Shown one piece after another: positions 26,971 through 35,185 of a DNA stretch of 64,000 nucleotides. Made by a program: the position numbers and the translations under genes. Position 1 is the first letter of the stretch; each line of letters starts with the position of its first letter. Under the pieces are notes generated by a model. That model was given only the letters and a program-made list of their open reading frames with translations. It was not told the origin of the DNA and did no database searches. The stretch lies in the NCBI RefSeq assembly GCF_040813715.1, contig NZ_JBFOCH010000007.1, one strand, 5' to 3'. The stretch is from Mesorhizobium_K marinum (GTDB taxonomy: Bacteria; Pseudomonadota; Alphaproteobacteria; Rhizobiales; Rhizobiaceae).

Positions 26971-28179
26971 TCAGGCTTCGCCGCTGTGGTTGCGGGTCCG
27001 CTCCAGGAAGGCCTTCATCCGTTCCAGCGCCCGCAGAATGTTCTCTTCCGAGTTGGCGTAGGAGAGCCGGATGTAGCCCTCGCCGAGGATTCCAAAGTCC
27101 GGCCCGCCGATCAGCGCGACACCGGTCTCGTCGAGCAGCGCCGAGGCCAGCTTCTTGGCTTTCCAGCCGGTAGCCGACACGTTCGGGAATGCGTAGAACG
27201 CGCCCTTCGGCGTGATGCAGGAGACGCCGGGCAGGTCGTTCAGTCCCTCGACGACGACCTTTCGCCGCCGGTCGAAGGCCTTCATCATCGTCTCCACGTC
27301 GTCCTGCGGCCCGTCGATCGCCGCAATCCCGGCGAACTGGCTGGGCGCGTTGACGCATGACCAGCAGTTGACGGCGAGTTTCCTCACCTTGTCGTAGAGA
27401 TTGGCGCTCTTCTCGCCGTTCGGCCAGATCGACCAGCCCATGCGCCATCCAGTCATCGCCCAGGTCTTCGACCAACCGTTGAGAACGATCAGCCGGTCGC
27501 GGACTTCCGGGTACTGCAGCAGCGACGTGTGCCTTTCGCCGTCATAGGTCATCACGTCGTAGATCTCGTCCGACAGGATGGCGACGTCGGGATGCTCCTC
27601 CAGCCCCTTCACCAGCTTATCGATTTCGCTCCTCGGGGTCACGCCTCCGGTCGGGTTTGCCGGCGAGTTGAGGATGATCAGCCTTGTCCGGTCGGTGATC
27701 AGCGCCAGCGTCTCGTCCGCCGAGAAGGCAAAGCCGTTCTCCTCGCGGATCGGGACCGGCACAGGGGTCGCGCCGGTGAACTCGATCATCGAGCGGTAGA
27801 TGGGAAAGCCGGGGTCGGGATACATGATCTCGGCGCCGGGCTCGCCGAACATGACGATCGCCGCATACATCGTCGGCTTGCCGCCGGGCATGATCATGAC
27901 GGTCTCCGGCGACACCTCGACGCCGGTCGTGGTCAGCGTACGGCGCGCCACCGCCTCGCGGGTGGCGAGCAGCCCTGTCGCCGGCGTGTAGCCGTGATGG
28001 CCGTCCCGCAGCGCCTTGATAGCCGCCTCGACGATGTGTCCGGGCGTCTTGAAGTCCGGCTGGCCGATGCCGAGGTTGATGACGTCCTTGCCCTGGGCGG
28101 CGAGCGCAGTGGCGCGGGCAAGAACAGCAAAGGCGTTTTCTTCGCCCAACCGGTCGAAGGCGGCGACTGTTTGGAGCAT
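26971..28179 (-). CDS. Class I/II pyridoxal-phosphate aminotransferase
   Basis: A 402-residue fold-type-I aminotransferase of the aspartate-aminotransferase family. The PLP lysine should be Lys238 in NGWSKTWAMTGWR; other blocks are NLGIGQPDFKTP (35-46), YTPATGL, NSPANPTGG and LSDEIY. The ATG at 28179 follows a very good ribosome site (GGAGGAAAA). It is divergent from the acetyltransferase gene, only 73 bases away. Which amino acid it uses is not clear; alphaproteobacterial paralogues of this type are numerous. Confidence 0.9.
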   Translation of the reverse strand: MLQTVAAFDRLGEENAFAVLARATALAAQGKDVINLGIGQPDFKTPGHIVEAAIKALRDGHHGYTPATGLLATREAVARRTLTTTGVEVSPETVMIMPGGKPTMYAAIVMFGEPGAEIMYPDPGFPIYRSMIEFTGATPVPVPIREENGFAFSADETLALITDRTRLIILNSPANPTGGVTPRSEIDKLVKGLEEHPDVAILSDEIYDVMTYDGERHTSLLQYPEVRDRLIVLNGWSKTWAMTGWRMGWSIWPNGEKSANLYDKVRKLAVNCWSCVNAPSQFAGIAAIDGPQDDVETMMKAFDRRRKVVVEGLNDLPGVSCITPKGAFYAFPNVSATGWKAKKLASALLDETGVALIGGPDFGILGEGYIRLSYANSEENILRALERMKAFLERTRNHSGEA

Positions 28180-28252
28180 TTTTCCTCCACATCTGGCGCT
28201 AATCCCAGGATGGTGTTTCTGTGAGCGTGGCGAAGCAAAGTCAACCGGAGTG

Positions 28253-28945
28253 ATGCCTGCCTTGATCGATGATCTCAGGAACTGGACGCCGCGCCCGCGC
28301 CCCGAACGCAAGCCGCTCGAAGGCCGGTATGTGCGGCTTGAACCGCTCTCGGCGGCGCTCCACGGCGACGGGCTGTTCGAGGCAGCCGTCGCCAAGGGCG
28401 AACAGGACCGCTTCCGCTGGCTGCCGGATCACGTGCCGGAAAGCCGTGACGCATTCGGGCCGTGGCTGGAGAAGGCCGAGGCCAGCGAGGATCCGCTCTT
28501 CTTCGCCGTGATCGACAAGGCATCGGGCAAGGTTGCCGGCCGCCAGACACTGATGCGTATCGACCCGACCTACGGCGTCATCGAGATCGGCAACATCCTC
28601 TGGGGTTCGCTCGTGGCGCGCAGGCCGGCCGCCACCGAAGCGCAGTTCCTGTTCGCCAGATATGTCTTCGACGACCTCGGCTACCGCCGATACGAATGGA
28701 AGTGCAACAACCGCAACGAACCGTCCAAGCGGGCGGCAGAGCGCTTCGGCTTTTCCTTCGAAGGCGTCTTCCGTCAGCACCTGATCGTCAAGGGCGAGAA
28801 TCGCGACACCGCCTGGTACTCGATCATCGATCCGGAATGGCCGGCATTGAGAAGCGCATATGAGGGCTGGCTCGATCCGGCCAATTTTGATAGTGACGGA
28901 AACCAGAAACAGCGCCTGGAAGACTTCCGTAAGTCTTTGGCCTGA
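28253..28945 (+). CDS. GNAT-family acetyltransferase, RimJ/RimL type
   Basis: A 230-residue protein whose central part (residues about 25-190) fits the Acetyltransf_3 domain, with blocks YVRLEPL, IEIGNILWG, YRRYEWKCNNRNEPSKRAAERFGFSFEG and DTAWYSIID. These enzymes transfer acetyl from acetyl-CoA to protein N-termini, antibiotics or small amines. The ATG at 28253 is preceded by CCGGAGTG. The cation exporter follows 28 bases downstream on the same strand. Confidence 0.85.
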   Translation: MPALIDDLRNWTPRPRPERKPLEGRYVRLEPLSAALHGDGLFEAAVAKGEQDRFRWLPDHVPESRDAFGPWLEKAEASEDPLFFAVIDKASGKVAGRQTLMRIDPTYGVIEIGNILWGSLVARRPAATEAQFLFARYVFDDLGYRRYEWKCNNRNEPSKRAAERFGFSFEGVFRQHLIVKGENRDTAWYSIIDPEWPALRSAYEGWLDPANFDSDGNQKQRLEDFRKSLA

Positions 28946-28973
28946 AAGGTTATTTCGTTACAAGGGGTGCTTC

Positions 28974-30002
28974 GTGGCTTCTTCTTCCGGACGTGGCGGG
29001 CATGACCACGATCACCGCGGCCACGCGGGTCATGATCACGAGGCTCATGACCAGGAGGGACACGGGCACCACCATGGCGGCCATGGCCACGACCATGCGA
29101 GCCATTCGCACGGGCTCGGTCACGTCCACGGCTCCACCGACAAGACACGTGTCCTCATCGCGGCTTTTCTGACCGGTGGCTTCATGGTCGCCGAGGCGCT
29201 GGGCGGCCTGCTGACCGGCTCGCTTGCCCTGCTTGCCGATGCCGGACACATGCTGACCGATTCGATTTCGCTCGGGCTCGCCTGGTACGCGTTCCATCTG
29301 GCTGGCCGCCAGGCGACCGCGCGCCTGACCTACGGGTTCGACCGGGTGAAGACCCTGGTCGCCTACACCAACGGCATCGCCATCTTCGCCATCGGCGCGT
29401 GGATCGTCGTCGAGGCCTTCCACCGCCTCAGCGACCCGGCGCCGGTGCTCGGCGGGCCGATGCTCGTGATCGCAGCGCTCGGCCTCGTGGTGAACATCGC
29501 TGCGTTCCTGGTCCTGCATGGCGGCGACCGCGAAAGCCTGAACATGCGCGGGGCGATCCTGCACGTCGTCGGCGACCTGCTCGGCTCGGTTGCCGCACTC
29601 GCCGCTGCCCTTGTCATCATCTTCACCGGCTGGGTCCTGATCGACCCCATCCTGTCGGCGCTGGTTGCGGTGCTGCTTTTCCGCAGCGCCTGGTCGCTGG
29701 TGCGCGAAGCCGGCAATCTGCTGCTCGAGGGGGTTCCCGAGAACCTCGACCGCGACGGAATCGCGCGCGACCTTGAAACCAGCGTCGCCTCCGTGCGCGA
29801 AGTGCATCACATGCACGTCTGGTCGATGGATGGCTCGAAACACATGGCCACGCTTCACGCCTGCCTTGCAGAAGGCGCGGACGCGCACCAGGCAGTCACC
29901 GCGATCAAGTCGCGCCTGGCTGGCAAACATGGCATAGACCATGCGACGGTGGAGGCGGAATTCGGCGCCTGCGCCGACGCATCACGGGGTCATCTCCACT
30001 AG
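28974..30002 (+). CDS. Cation diffusion facilitator with His-rich N-terminus
   Basis: A 342-residue metal/proton antiporter of the CDF family (CzcD/DmeF/ZitB group) that exports divalent cations such as Zn, Co or Ni from the cytoplasm. A His/Asp/Gly-rich leader fills residues 9-50, followed by six transmembrane helices. The transport-site acids and histidine are visible in LLADAGHMLTDS (helix 2) and HVVGDLLGS (helix 5); a cytosolic C-terminal domain follows. The start is a GTG at 28974 with AAGGGG upstream. The long His stretch favours Zn, Co or Ni. A NicO-type transporter lies 1 kb downstream. Confidence 0.9.
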   Translation: MASSSGRGGHDHDHRGHAGHDHEAHDQEGHGHHHGGHGHDHASHSHGLGHVHGSTDKTRVLIAAFLTGGFMVAEALGGLLTGSLALLADAGHMLTDSISLGLAWYAFHLAGRQATARLTYGFDRVKTLVAYTNGIAIFAIGAWIVVEAFHRLSDPAPVLGGPMLVIAALGLVVNIAAFLVLHGGDRESLNMRGAILHVVGDLLGSVAALAAALVIIFTGWVLIDPILSALVAVLLFRSAWSLVREAGNLLLEGVPENLDRDGIARDLETSVASVREVHHMHVWSMDGSKHMATLHACLAEGADAHQAVTAIKSRLAGKHGIDHATVEAEFGACADASRGHLH

Positions 30003-30021
30003 GGGTCATCGGAAAACGATC

Positions 30022-30780
30022 ATGGCAGGCAGGCTGAAGGGAAAGATCGCCGTCGTCACGGCGGCGGGGCAGGGCATCGGGCGCGCGATCGCCGAGGCGC
30101 TCGTCGCCGAGGGCGCGACGGTGTACGCATCGGACGTATCGCGCGACAAGCTCGAGGGGTTGGCGCGCGCCAAGAAGGCCAAGCTGGACGTGCTCTCCAC
30201 CAGGGCCGTCGATGCCTATGCCGACAAGATCGGTCCGATCGACATCCTGGTCAACGTCGCCGGCTATGTGCATCACGGCACGGTGCTCACCACCGACGAC
30301 AAGGACTGGGACTTCTCCTTCGACCTCAACGTGAAGTCGATGCACCGGACCATCAAGGCATTCGTGCCCGGCATGCTGGCGCGCGCCAGGGAGACCGGCA
30401 AGACGACGTCCATCGTCAACATCGCGTCGGGAGCGTCGTCGGTGCGCGGTATTCCCAACCGCTACGCCTACGGCGCCAGCAAGGCCGCCGTTATCGGCCT
30501 GACCAAGGCGGTCGCCGCCGACTTCATTCGCGACGGCCTGCGCTGCAATGCGGTTGCGCCGGGCACCTTCCGTTCGCCGTCATGGGAAGACCGCGTCGAG
30601 ACGCTCGGCAAGGAATGGGGCAGCAAGGAGAAGGCGCTCGAGATGTTCGTGCAGCGCCAGCCGATGGGCCGCGTCGCCGACGCGGCCGAGATCGCCCCTG
30701 TCGTCGTTTACCTCGCATCCGACGAAGCCGCGTTCACGACCGGTACGGTGATCAGCGTCGACGGCGGGTTTTCGCTGTGA
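30022..30780 (+). CDS. Short-chain dehydrogenase/reductase
   Basis: A 252-residue classical SDR. The cofactor motif is TAAGQGIG (13-20), followed by NVAG (78-81), a Ser in NIASGASS, and Tyr150/Lys154 in YGASK; VAPGTFRSPSWEDR follows. The overall pattern recalls the group that contains 3-hydroxybutyrate dehydrogenase type 2 and 2-keto-3-deoxy-L-fuconate dehydrogenase, which act on small hydroxy acids. This assignment is tentative. It begins 20 bases after the cation exporter, so the two could be co-transcribed, though no shared role is clear. Confidence 0.88.
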   Translation: MAGRLKGKIAVVTAAGQGIGRAIAEALVAEGATVYASDVSRDKLEGLARAKKAKLDVLSTRAVDAYADKIGPIDILVNVAGYVHHGTVLTTDDKDWDFSFDLNVKSMHRTIKAFVPGMLARARETGKTTSIVNIASGASSVRGIPNRYAYGASKAAVIGLTKAVAADFIRDGLRCNAVAPGTFRSPSWEDRVETLGKEWGSKEKALEMFVQRQPMGRVADAAEIAPVVVYLASDEAAFTTGTVISVDGGFSL

Positions 30781-30832
30781 CAATTCCAACTGCCGTCTCC
30801 GCGAAATGCGTATCGTCTCGTGGAGACTTGCC

Positions 30833-31039
30833 ATGACCCCTGAAAACCGAAGTGCTGCGATCGCCGCAGCGGTCCTGCTCGCGGTGTTCGGCGTCGGGGC
30901 CTACTACCTGCCGAAGATCATGATCGCCGTCGGCAATCTCTCCACCGTCGCGGCAGGCATCGTCGCCATACTGTTCGTCGCGGCATTCTTCCTGGTGTTC
31001 TGGCTGCGGGGCAGGAGCCGGCGGGACAACAGGGACTGA
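30833..31039 (+). CDS. Small two-helix membrane protein
   Basis: A 68-residue protein with two hydrophobic segments (about residues 9-30 and 36-57) and a basic, Arg-rich tail. The ATG at 30833 has GGAGAC just upstream. No family was recognised. It sits between the SDR and the convergent Ni/Co transporter. Confidence 0.5.
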   Translation: MTPENRSAAIAAAVLLAVFGVGAYYLPKIMIAVGNLSTVAAGIVAILFVAAFFLVFWLRGRSRRDNRD

Positions 31040-31052
31040 TCCGGGGCGGGAA

Positions 31053-32138
31053 CTAGCCGACGAGGCTCGCGCTCAGCAGCAACAGCCCAAGCAGGAAGAC
31101 CAGCCCCGCGCCGCCGATCTCGATCGCGGCGTGGACACGGTTGCCCATGCGACCGTCACCGGCGAAGGCGACCGCCCAGTTCTTCGCGGTGACGGCGACC
31201 GTTGCCAGCGCCGATACGGTGATCGCCGTGCCTATGGCCATGGCGATGACGGAAAGCACGCCGCCGACGAAAAGCCCGTTGAGGAACGCGAAGGTCAGCA
31301 CGATCAGCGCGCCCGAGCATGGCCGCAGCCCCACGGCGACGACCGCCGACCAAGCGGTCCGCCAACTGAAGCGGTCGCCCGAGAGCATCGTCGGGTCCGG
31401 CGCATGGCTGTGCCCGCAGGTCGCGCAGACTTCGCCGGGGGCGTGGGAGTGGCTGTGCCCGTGATCGTGGTGTCCGTGATGGCTGTGGTCGTGGTGGGCA
31501 TGGGCGTGATCGTGGTGGTGGTGGTCGTCGTGATGCGCGTGCGCATGGGCGTGCGCGGCCGACAGGCTGTGGGCCGGATGCGCGCCGACGAGGCCGGCAA
31601 GCCTCGGTCCCGCCTTTTGCCAGAGCAGCCAGGCGCCGAACAGAGTGATCAGGACGTAGCTCGCCACTTCGAGGAACCAGGTCGCGTCGGTCATCGACAC
31701 GGCGGTGCCGCGCAACACCAGGAACACCAGTCCCATCATGAGGATCGCAGTCAGCGCCTGCAGGAAGGCCGAGACGAAGGAGAGCATGATGCCGCGCCTG
31801 AGGGCGACTTCGTTGGCCAGCATGTAGGAGGAGATGACGGCCTTGCCGTGGCCTGGGCCGGCGGCGTGGAAAACGCCATAGGCGAAGGAGAGACCGACCA
31901 GCACCCAGAGCTTGCCGCCGTCCTCGCGCATGCCTTTCAGCGCGCCGGTCAGAGCGCGGTAGAAGGCCTGCTGCTGCACGTTGATCCAGTTCAGCCAGCC
32001 CGCGAAGAGCCCGGTCGACGGCACGGTCGCCTCGTTGGTGCCGATGCCGAGCGAACTCGCATGCGCATGGCCCACGAAATGGTTCAGAACATAGGCCAGT
32101 GCGAGCAACCCGAAGACGATGCGGATCGTTGTCTTTTT
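31053..32138 (-). CDS. NicO/RcnA-family nickel-cobalt transporter
   Basis: A 361-residue inner-membrane protein of the NicO family, which includes the Ni/Co exporter RcnA. A signal-like N-terminus, about six helices and the motifs FHAAGPGHGKAVISSY and VGLRPCSGALIVL are visible. A very His-rich cytosolic loop (residues about 185-240, dozens of His with Asp/Ala) and a CATCGHSH stretch lie in the middle and probably bind metal. The TTG at 32138 is chosen because AGAGGA precedes it; a TTG at 32201 overlapping the upstream stop is possible. It follows the DUF1007 gene, a common pair. Confidence 0.85.
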   Translation of the reverse strand, partial: KKTTIRIVFGLLALAYVLNHFVGHAHASSLGIGTNEATVPSTGLFAGWLNWINVQQQAFYRALTGALKGMREDGGKLWVLVGLSFAYGVFHAAGPGHGKAVISSYMLANEVALRRGIMLSFVSAFLQALTAILMMGLVFLVLRGTAVSMTDATWFLEVASYVLITLFGAWLLWQKAGPRLAGLVGAHPAHSLSAAHAHAHAHHDDHHHHDHAHAHHDHSHHGHHDHGHSHSHAPGEVCATCGHSHAPDPTMLSGDRFSWRTAWSAVVAVGLRPCSGALIVLTFAFLNGLFVGGVLSVIAMAIGTAITVSALATVAVTAKNWAVAFAGDGRMGNRVHAAIEIGGAGLVFLLGLLLLSASLVG

Positions 32139-32194
32139 CAATGCGTATCCTCTGCTCCGAGCTGCGGTATCGGCGCCTGCCTGGCGAGCACCGC

Positions 32195-32863
32195 CTAGCA
32201 AGTCAGTTCGAGCTTGGTGGCGAAAATCTTGCTGAGGTCGGTGCCTGCGGGGTCGTTGAAGAAGGCATCGGTCAGCGACGCCTGGTTCTGAGCGATCGCT
32301 TCGTCCGGGTCGGGCCGGACCACCTTGCGGGCGCAGCTCGCCGGCAGGCCCTGCACGGCCATGTTCTCGTCCTCGGTGAAGTCGATCGCCGTGTAGAAGG
32401 TCGGGTCGTAGATGCCGAAGTCGACCGTGCCCTTCAGCGCAAGCGGCGCCTTCGGCTCGGATTCGAACATGATGATGAGCTGGTCGTTCTCGTAGTTCGC
32501 CATCAGTTGCGGCGGAGGCGTCATCGCCACGTCCTTGCCGTCAACCGTCACCAGCTGGAAATAGTTGAAGTCGGCGAGCGAGGCGTAGACCGTCTGCGAA
32601 ATCTCCTGCAACTCGGCGTCGTCGAGCCTGAGGTCGCCGTTCATGTCGAACTCGACCAGGACCGTCGAGGAGAACAGGTCGTCGAACCGCCACAGATGCC
32701 GCAGCGACTTCACCGTGCTGTCGGGATTGACGAGGACGTCCAGTCTCGCTTCGGCGAAGACGTGCGGGTGAACGCTGGCCGGCGCAGTCGACGCAAGCAG
32801 CGCGGTCAGGGCCAGAAGCCACGCCCTCGGAAATGCGCCACGGGCCGTCGTTTCGGTCGCCAT
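32195..32863 (-). CDS. DUF1007 family exported protein
   Basis: A 222-residue protein with an N-terminal signal peptide (cleavage near APASVHPHVF) and the DUF1007 pattern: HPHVFAEARL at the mature N-terminus, then FDDLFSS, LVEFDMNGDLRLDDAEL and FYTAIDF. The family is periplasmic and usually encoded beside NicO-type nickel/cobalt transporters, as here. It probably helps metal delivery or sensing; the mechanism is not known. The ATG at 32863 gives the best signal peptide. The two genes are spaced for one operon. Confidence 0.85.
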   Translation of the reverse strand: MATETTARGAFPRAWLLALTALLASTAPASVHPHVFAEARLDVLVNPDSTVKSLRHLWRFDDLFSSTVLVEFDMNGDLRLDDAELQEISQTVYASLADFNYFQLVTVDGKDVAMTPPPQLMANYENDQLIIMFESEPKAPLALKGTVDFGIYDPTFYTAIDFTEDENMAVQGLPASCARKVVRPDPDEAIAQNQASLTDAFFNDPAGTDLSKIFATKLELTC

Positions 32864-32973
32864 CGGATTTCTGTGCTGCTCGCTGTCGCCGGAGGATCGC
32901 GACAGGGTCACCATAAACCCGGCGAAATTGGGACCGGACGGTCCGTGTTCGTGTCTCGTTGCAACGTCGTTCC

Positions 32974-33870
32974 TCACGCTTCGGCCGCCTTGAACCAATG
33001 CACCAGATAGTCGACGAGCGCGCGCACCTTGGCCGGCAGATAGCGCCGGTGCGGATAGACCGCGAAGATGCCGCCGCCCTTGGGCATGAACTGGTCCAGC
33101 ATCGGCACCAGGCGCCCGGCCTTTATCTCCGGTTCGGCGATGAAATCGGGCAGCACGGCCCAGCCGAGCCCGGAGACGGCGGCGGCGCGCGCGGCCATCG
33201 GGCTGTTCACCTCGATACGGCCGGTCACGGACACCGTGAACATCTGACCCTGGTCGCCGACGAACGGCCAGTTGGAGAGCCAGCGGCCGTTGGTGTCGAT
33301 CACGCAGGGCTTGTCGGACAGATCCTGCGGCCGCTCGGGCGCGCCGTATTTCGCGATCACGTCGGGCGAGGCGCAGAGCTTGATCGCAAACGGCGAGAGA
33401 CGCCGCGCGATCAACGAGGAATTCTCCAGCCGGGTGATGCGCACGGCGAGGTCGAAGCCCTCCTCGACGAGGTCCACGAAGCGGTCGTCGAGCTGGACTT
33501 CGAGCACGATCTCCGGATGCGCCACGGCGAAATCGATCAGCGACTGGCCGATCGGCGCGTCGGCGAAGGTGCGGGGCGCCGAGAGCTTGATGCGACCGCG
33601 CACGTCGCCCGAGGATTCTCGCACGGTGTCGGCGAGGCTGTCGACGTCGCGCACGATTTCGGACGCCCGCCGGTAGTAGGTGTGGCCGGCTTCCGTCAGC
33701 GAGAACTGCCGGGTGGTGCGGTTGAGCAGCAGGGCGCCGAGCTCGTCCTCGAGCTCGCGCACATACTTCGACAGCAGCGCCTTTGACCGGCCGATCTTGC
33801 GGGCCGCCGCGGAAAATCCCTCCGCTTCGACGACGTCGATGAATGCCCGCATGCGCGTCAGCGTGTCCAT
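32974..33870 (-). CDS. LysR-family transcriptional regulator
   Basis: A 298-residue regulator: N-terminal winged helix-turn-helix (MDTLTRMRAFIDVVEAEGFSAAARKIG, residues 1-60) and a LysR substrate-binding domain (about 90-290). The pattern with RIKLSAPRTFADAPIGQSLIDF belongs to the large subgroup of proteobacterial LysR proteins. It starts four bases after the stop of the amidase gene on the same strand, so the two are transcribed together, which is unusual for LysR genes; they are more often divergent. It may control the amidase operon. The effector is unknown. Confidence 0.9.
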   Translation of the reverse strand: MDTLTRMRAFIDVVEAEGFSAAARKIGRSKALLSKYVRELEDELGALLLNRTTRQFSLTEAGHTYYRRASEIVRDVDSLADTVRESSGDVRGRIKLSAPRTFADAPIGQSLIDFAVAHPEIVLEVQLDDRFVDLVEEGFDLAVRITRLENSSLIARRLSPFAIKLCASPDVIAKYGAPERPQDLSDKPCVIDTNGRWLSNWPFVGDQGQMFTVSVTGRIEVNSPMAARAAAVSGLGWAVLPDFIAEPEIKAGRLVPMLDQFMPKGGGIFAVYPHRRYLPAKVRALVDYLVHWFKAAEA

Positions 33871-33874
33871 GCGG

Positions 33875-35077
33875 TCAGGCCTTTCCAGCCGCTTCAAGGA
33901 CCGTCCGGCCAAGCCGGATGAGCGCCATGTCGCTGCCTGCGGGCCCGAGCAGGGAAAGGCCGAATGGCGCGCCGTCGACAGAACCCAGCGGCAGGCTGAT
34001 CTGCGGGAAGCCGGACAGGCCGGACCAGCAAAGCAGGCGGATCGCGCGCTCGCGGAAGGCGCCGAACTGCTCCGGCGTGCTGTCGGCGCGCGGCGCGGCG
34101 CATGGGACGGTCGGCAGCACGAGGACGCCGTCGTCGCCGAGCAGGTCGCCGAAGGCGTCGCGGAACGCATCGCGCCGGCGCGTCTCTTGATGCACCTCGT
34201 CGGCCGTCACAGTCCGGCCGAAGGCGAAGCGGTCGTAGATGGCCTGCCCGACGCGGCGCCCCTTCATCTCGAGCCACTCGCCGCGCGCCGTCCATGCCTC
34301 ATGCGCCTGCAGCTTGCGCGTCGCCCAGTAAAGTTCGTCGATGCCGAACGGCGGCGCCTTTGCCGCATGCACCGGCCCTAGCGTATTTTCCACCACCCGG
34401 CGCATGCGGCCATAGGCCGTCGCCTCCGCCGGTCCCGCCACCAGTTCGTCGAGCGCAGGCAGCGATATCAGCCTGCGCCTGGCCGGCCCCGCCTTTTCTT
34501 CGCCGAGCATCACCGCGCCGACCTGCTCGTACATCCGGGCGTCCCGGGCGAACCAGCCGAACGTGTCGAACGACGGCGCCAGCGCCATGGTCCCCTCGAG
34601 CGAGATCAGCCCGTGCGTGGTGCGCAGTCCGATCAGCCCGCAGAAGCTTGCGGGCGCGCGCACAGAACCGCCGGTGTCGGAACCCGTACCGATGTCGACC
34701 AGTCCGCCGGCGACGGCGGCAGCCGATCCCGACGACGAGCCGCCCGTCACGCGGTCGGGTGCCGCAGGGTTCACCGGATGCGGAAAATGCACGTTCTGAC
34801 CGATCATTGAGAAGGCCAGTTCCTCCGTCTGCGTCTTGCCGATGAAACGTGCCCCCGCGTCGAGCAGCGCCTGCACCGCCGGTGCTGTCGCCGTGGCGAC
34901 GAGCCCTTCCTCGAACTTGTCTGGGTTGCCCCAGCCGCTGACGTAGCCCTTCACGTCGAAAATGTCCTTGACGCCGAGGGTCAGCCCGGCGAGCGGCCCA
35001 TCCGTCTGGCCCTCCACCGGCGTCTCCGGATAGTCGAGGAAGGCATTCAGCCGGTCACGCGTCTTCAGAGGGGTCAT
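33875..35077 (-). CDS. Amidase, signature family
   Basis: A 400-residue amidase-signature hydrolase. Catalytic motifs are LGVKDIFDVKG with the Lys, TGGSSSGSAAAVAGG with the cis-Ser, and GSDTGGSVRAPAS with the nucleophilic Ser. It resembles the amidase at 2837 in length and layout, so both may be AtzF/indoleacetamide-type small-molecule amidases, and no GatB/GatC partner is present. The LysR gene follows four bases after its stop. The physiological amide is unknown. Confidence 0.88.
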   Translation of the reverse strand: MTPLKTRDRLNAFLDYPETPVEGQTDGPLAGLTLGVKDIFDVKGYVSGWGNPDKFEEGLVATATAPAVQALLDAGARFIGKTQTEELAFSMIGQNVHFPHPVNPAAPDRVTGGSSSGSAAAVAGGLVDIGTGSDTGGSVRAPASFCGLIGLRTTHGLISLEGTMALAPSFDTFGWFARDARMYEQVGAVMLGEEKAGPARRRLISLPALDELVAGPAEATAYGRMRRVVENTLGPVHAAKAPPFGIDELYWATRKLQAHEAWTARGEWLEMKGRRVGQAIYDRFAFGRTVTADEVHQETRRRDAFRDAFGDLLGDDGVLVLPTVPCAAPRADSTPEQFGAFRERAIRLLCWSGLSGFPQISLPLGSVDGAPFGLSLLGPAGSDMALIRLGRTVLEAAGKA

Positions 35078-35185
35078 CGTTCAACATCCCTAAACAATGG
35101 GAAGAGGATCGTTCGACGGAAGGCATTTTGCAAGCCGCCTGGAGCGTTTCGACTGTGCGAAGAGAGGCGGGCCGGCTCGACTGAT

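Noticed and set aside
31480..31560. A dense repeat of GTG/GCG-like triplets, resembling a low-complexity or tandem repeat region.
   Set aside because: It is simply the reverse-strand coding of the His-rich loop of the Ni/Co transporter, not a repeat array.
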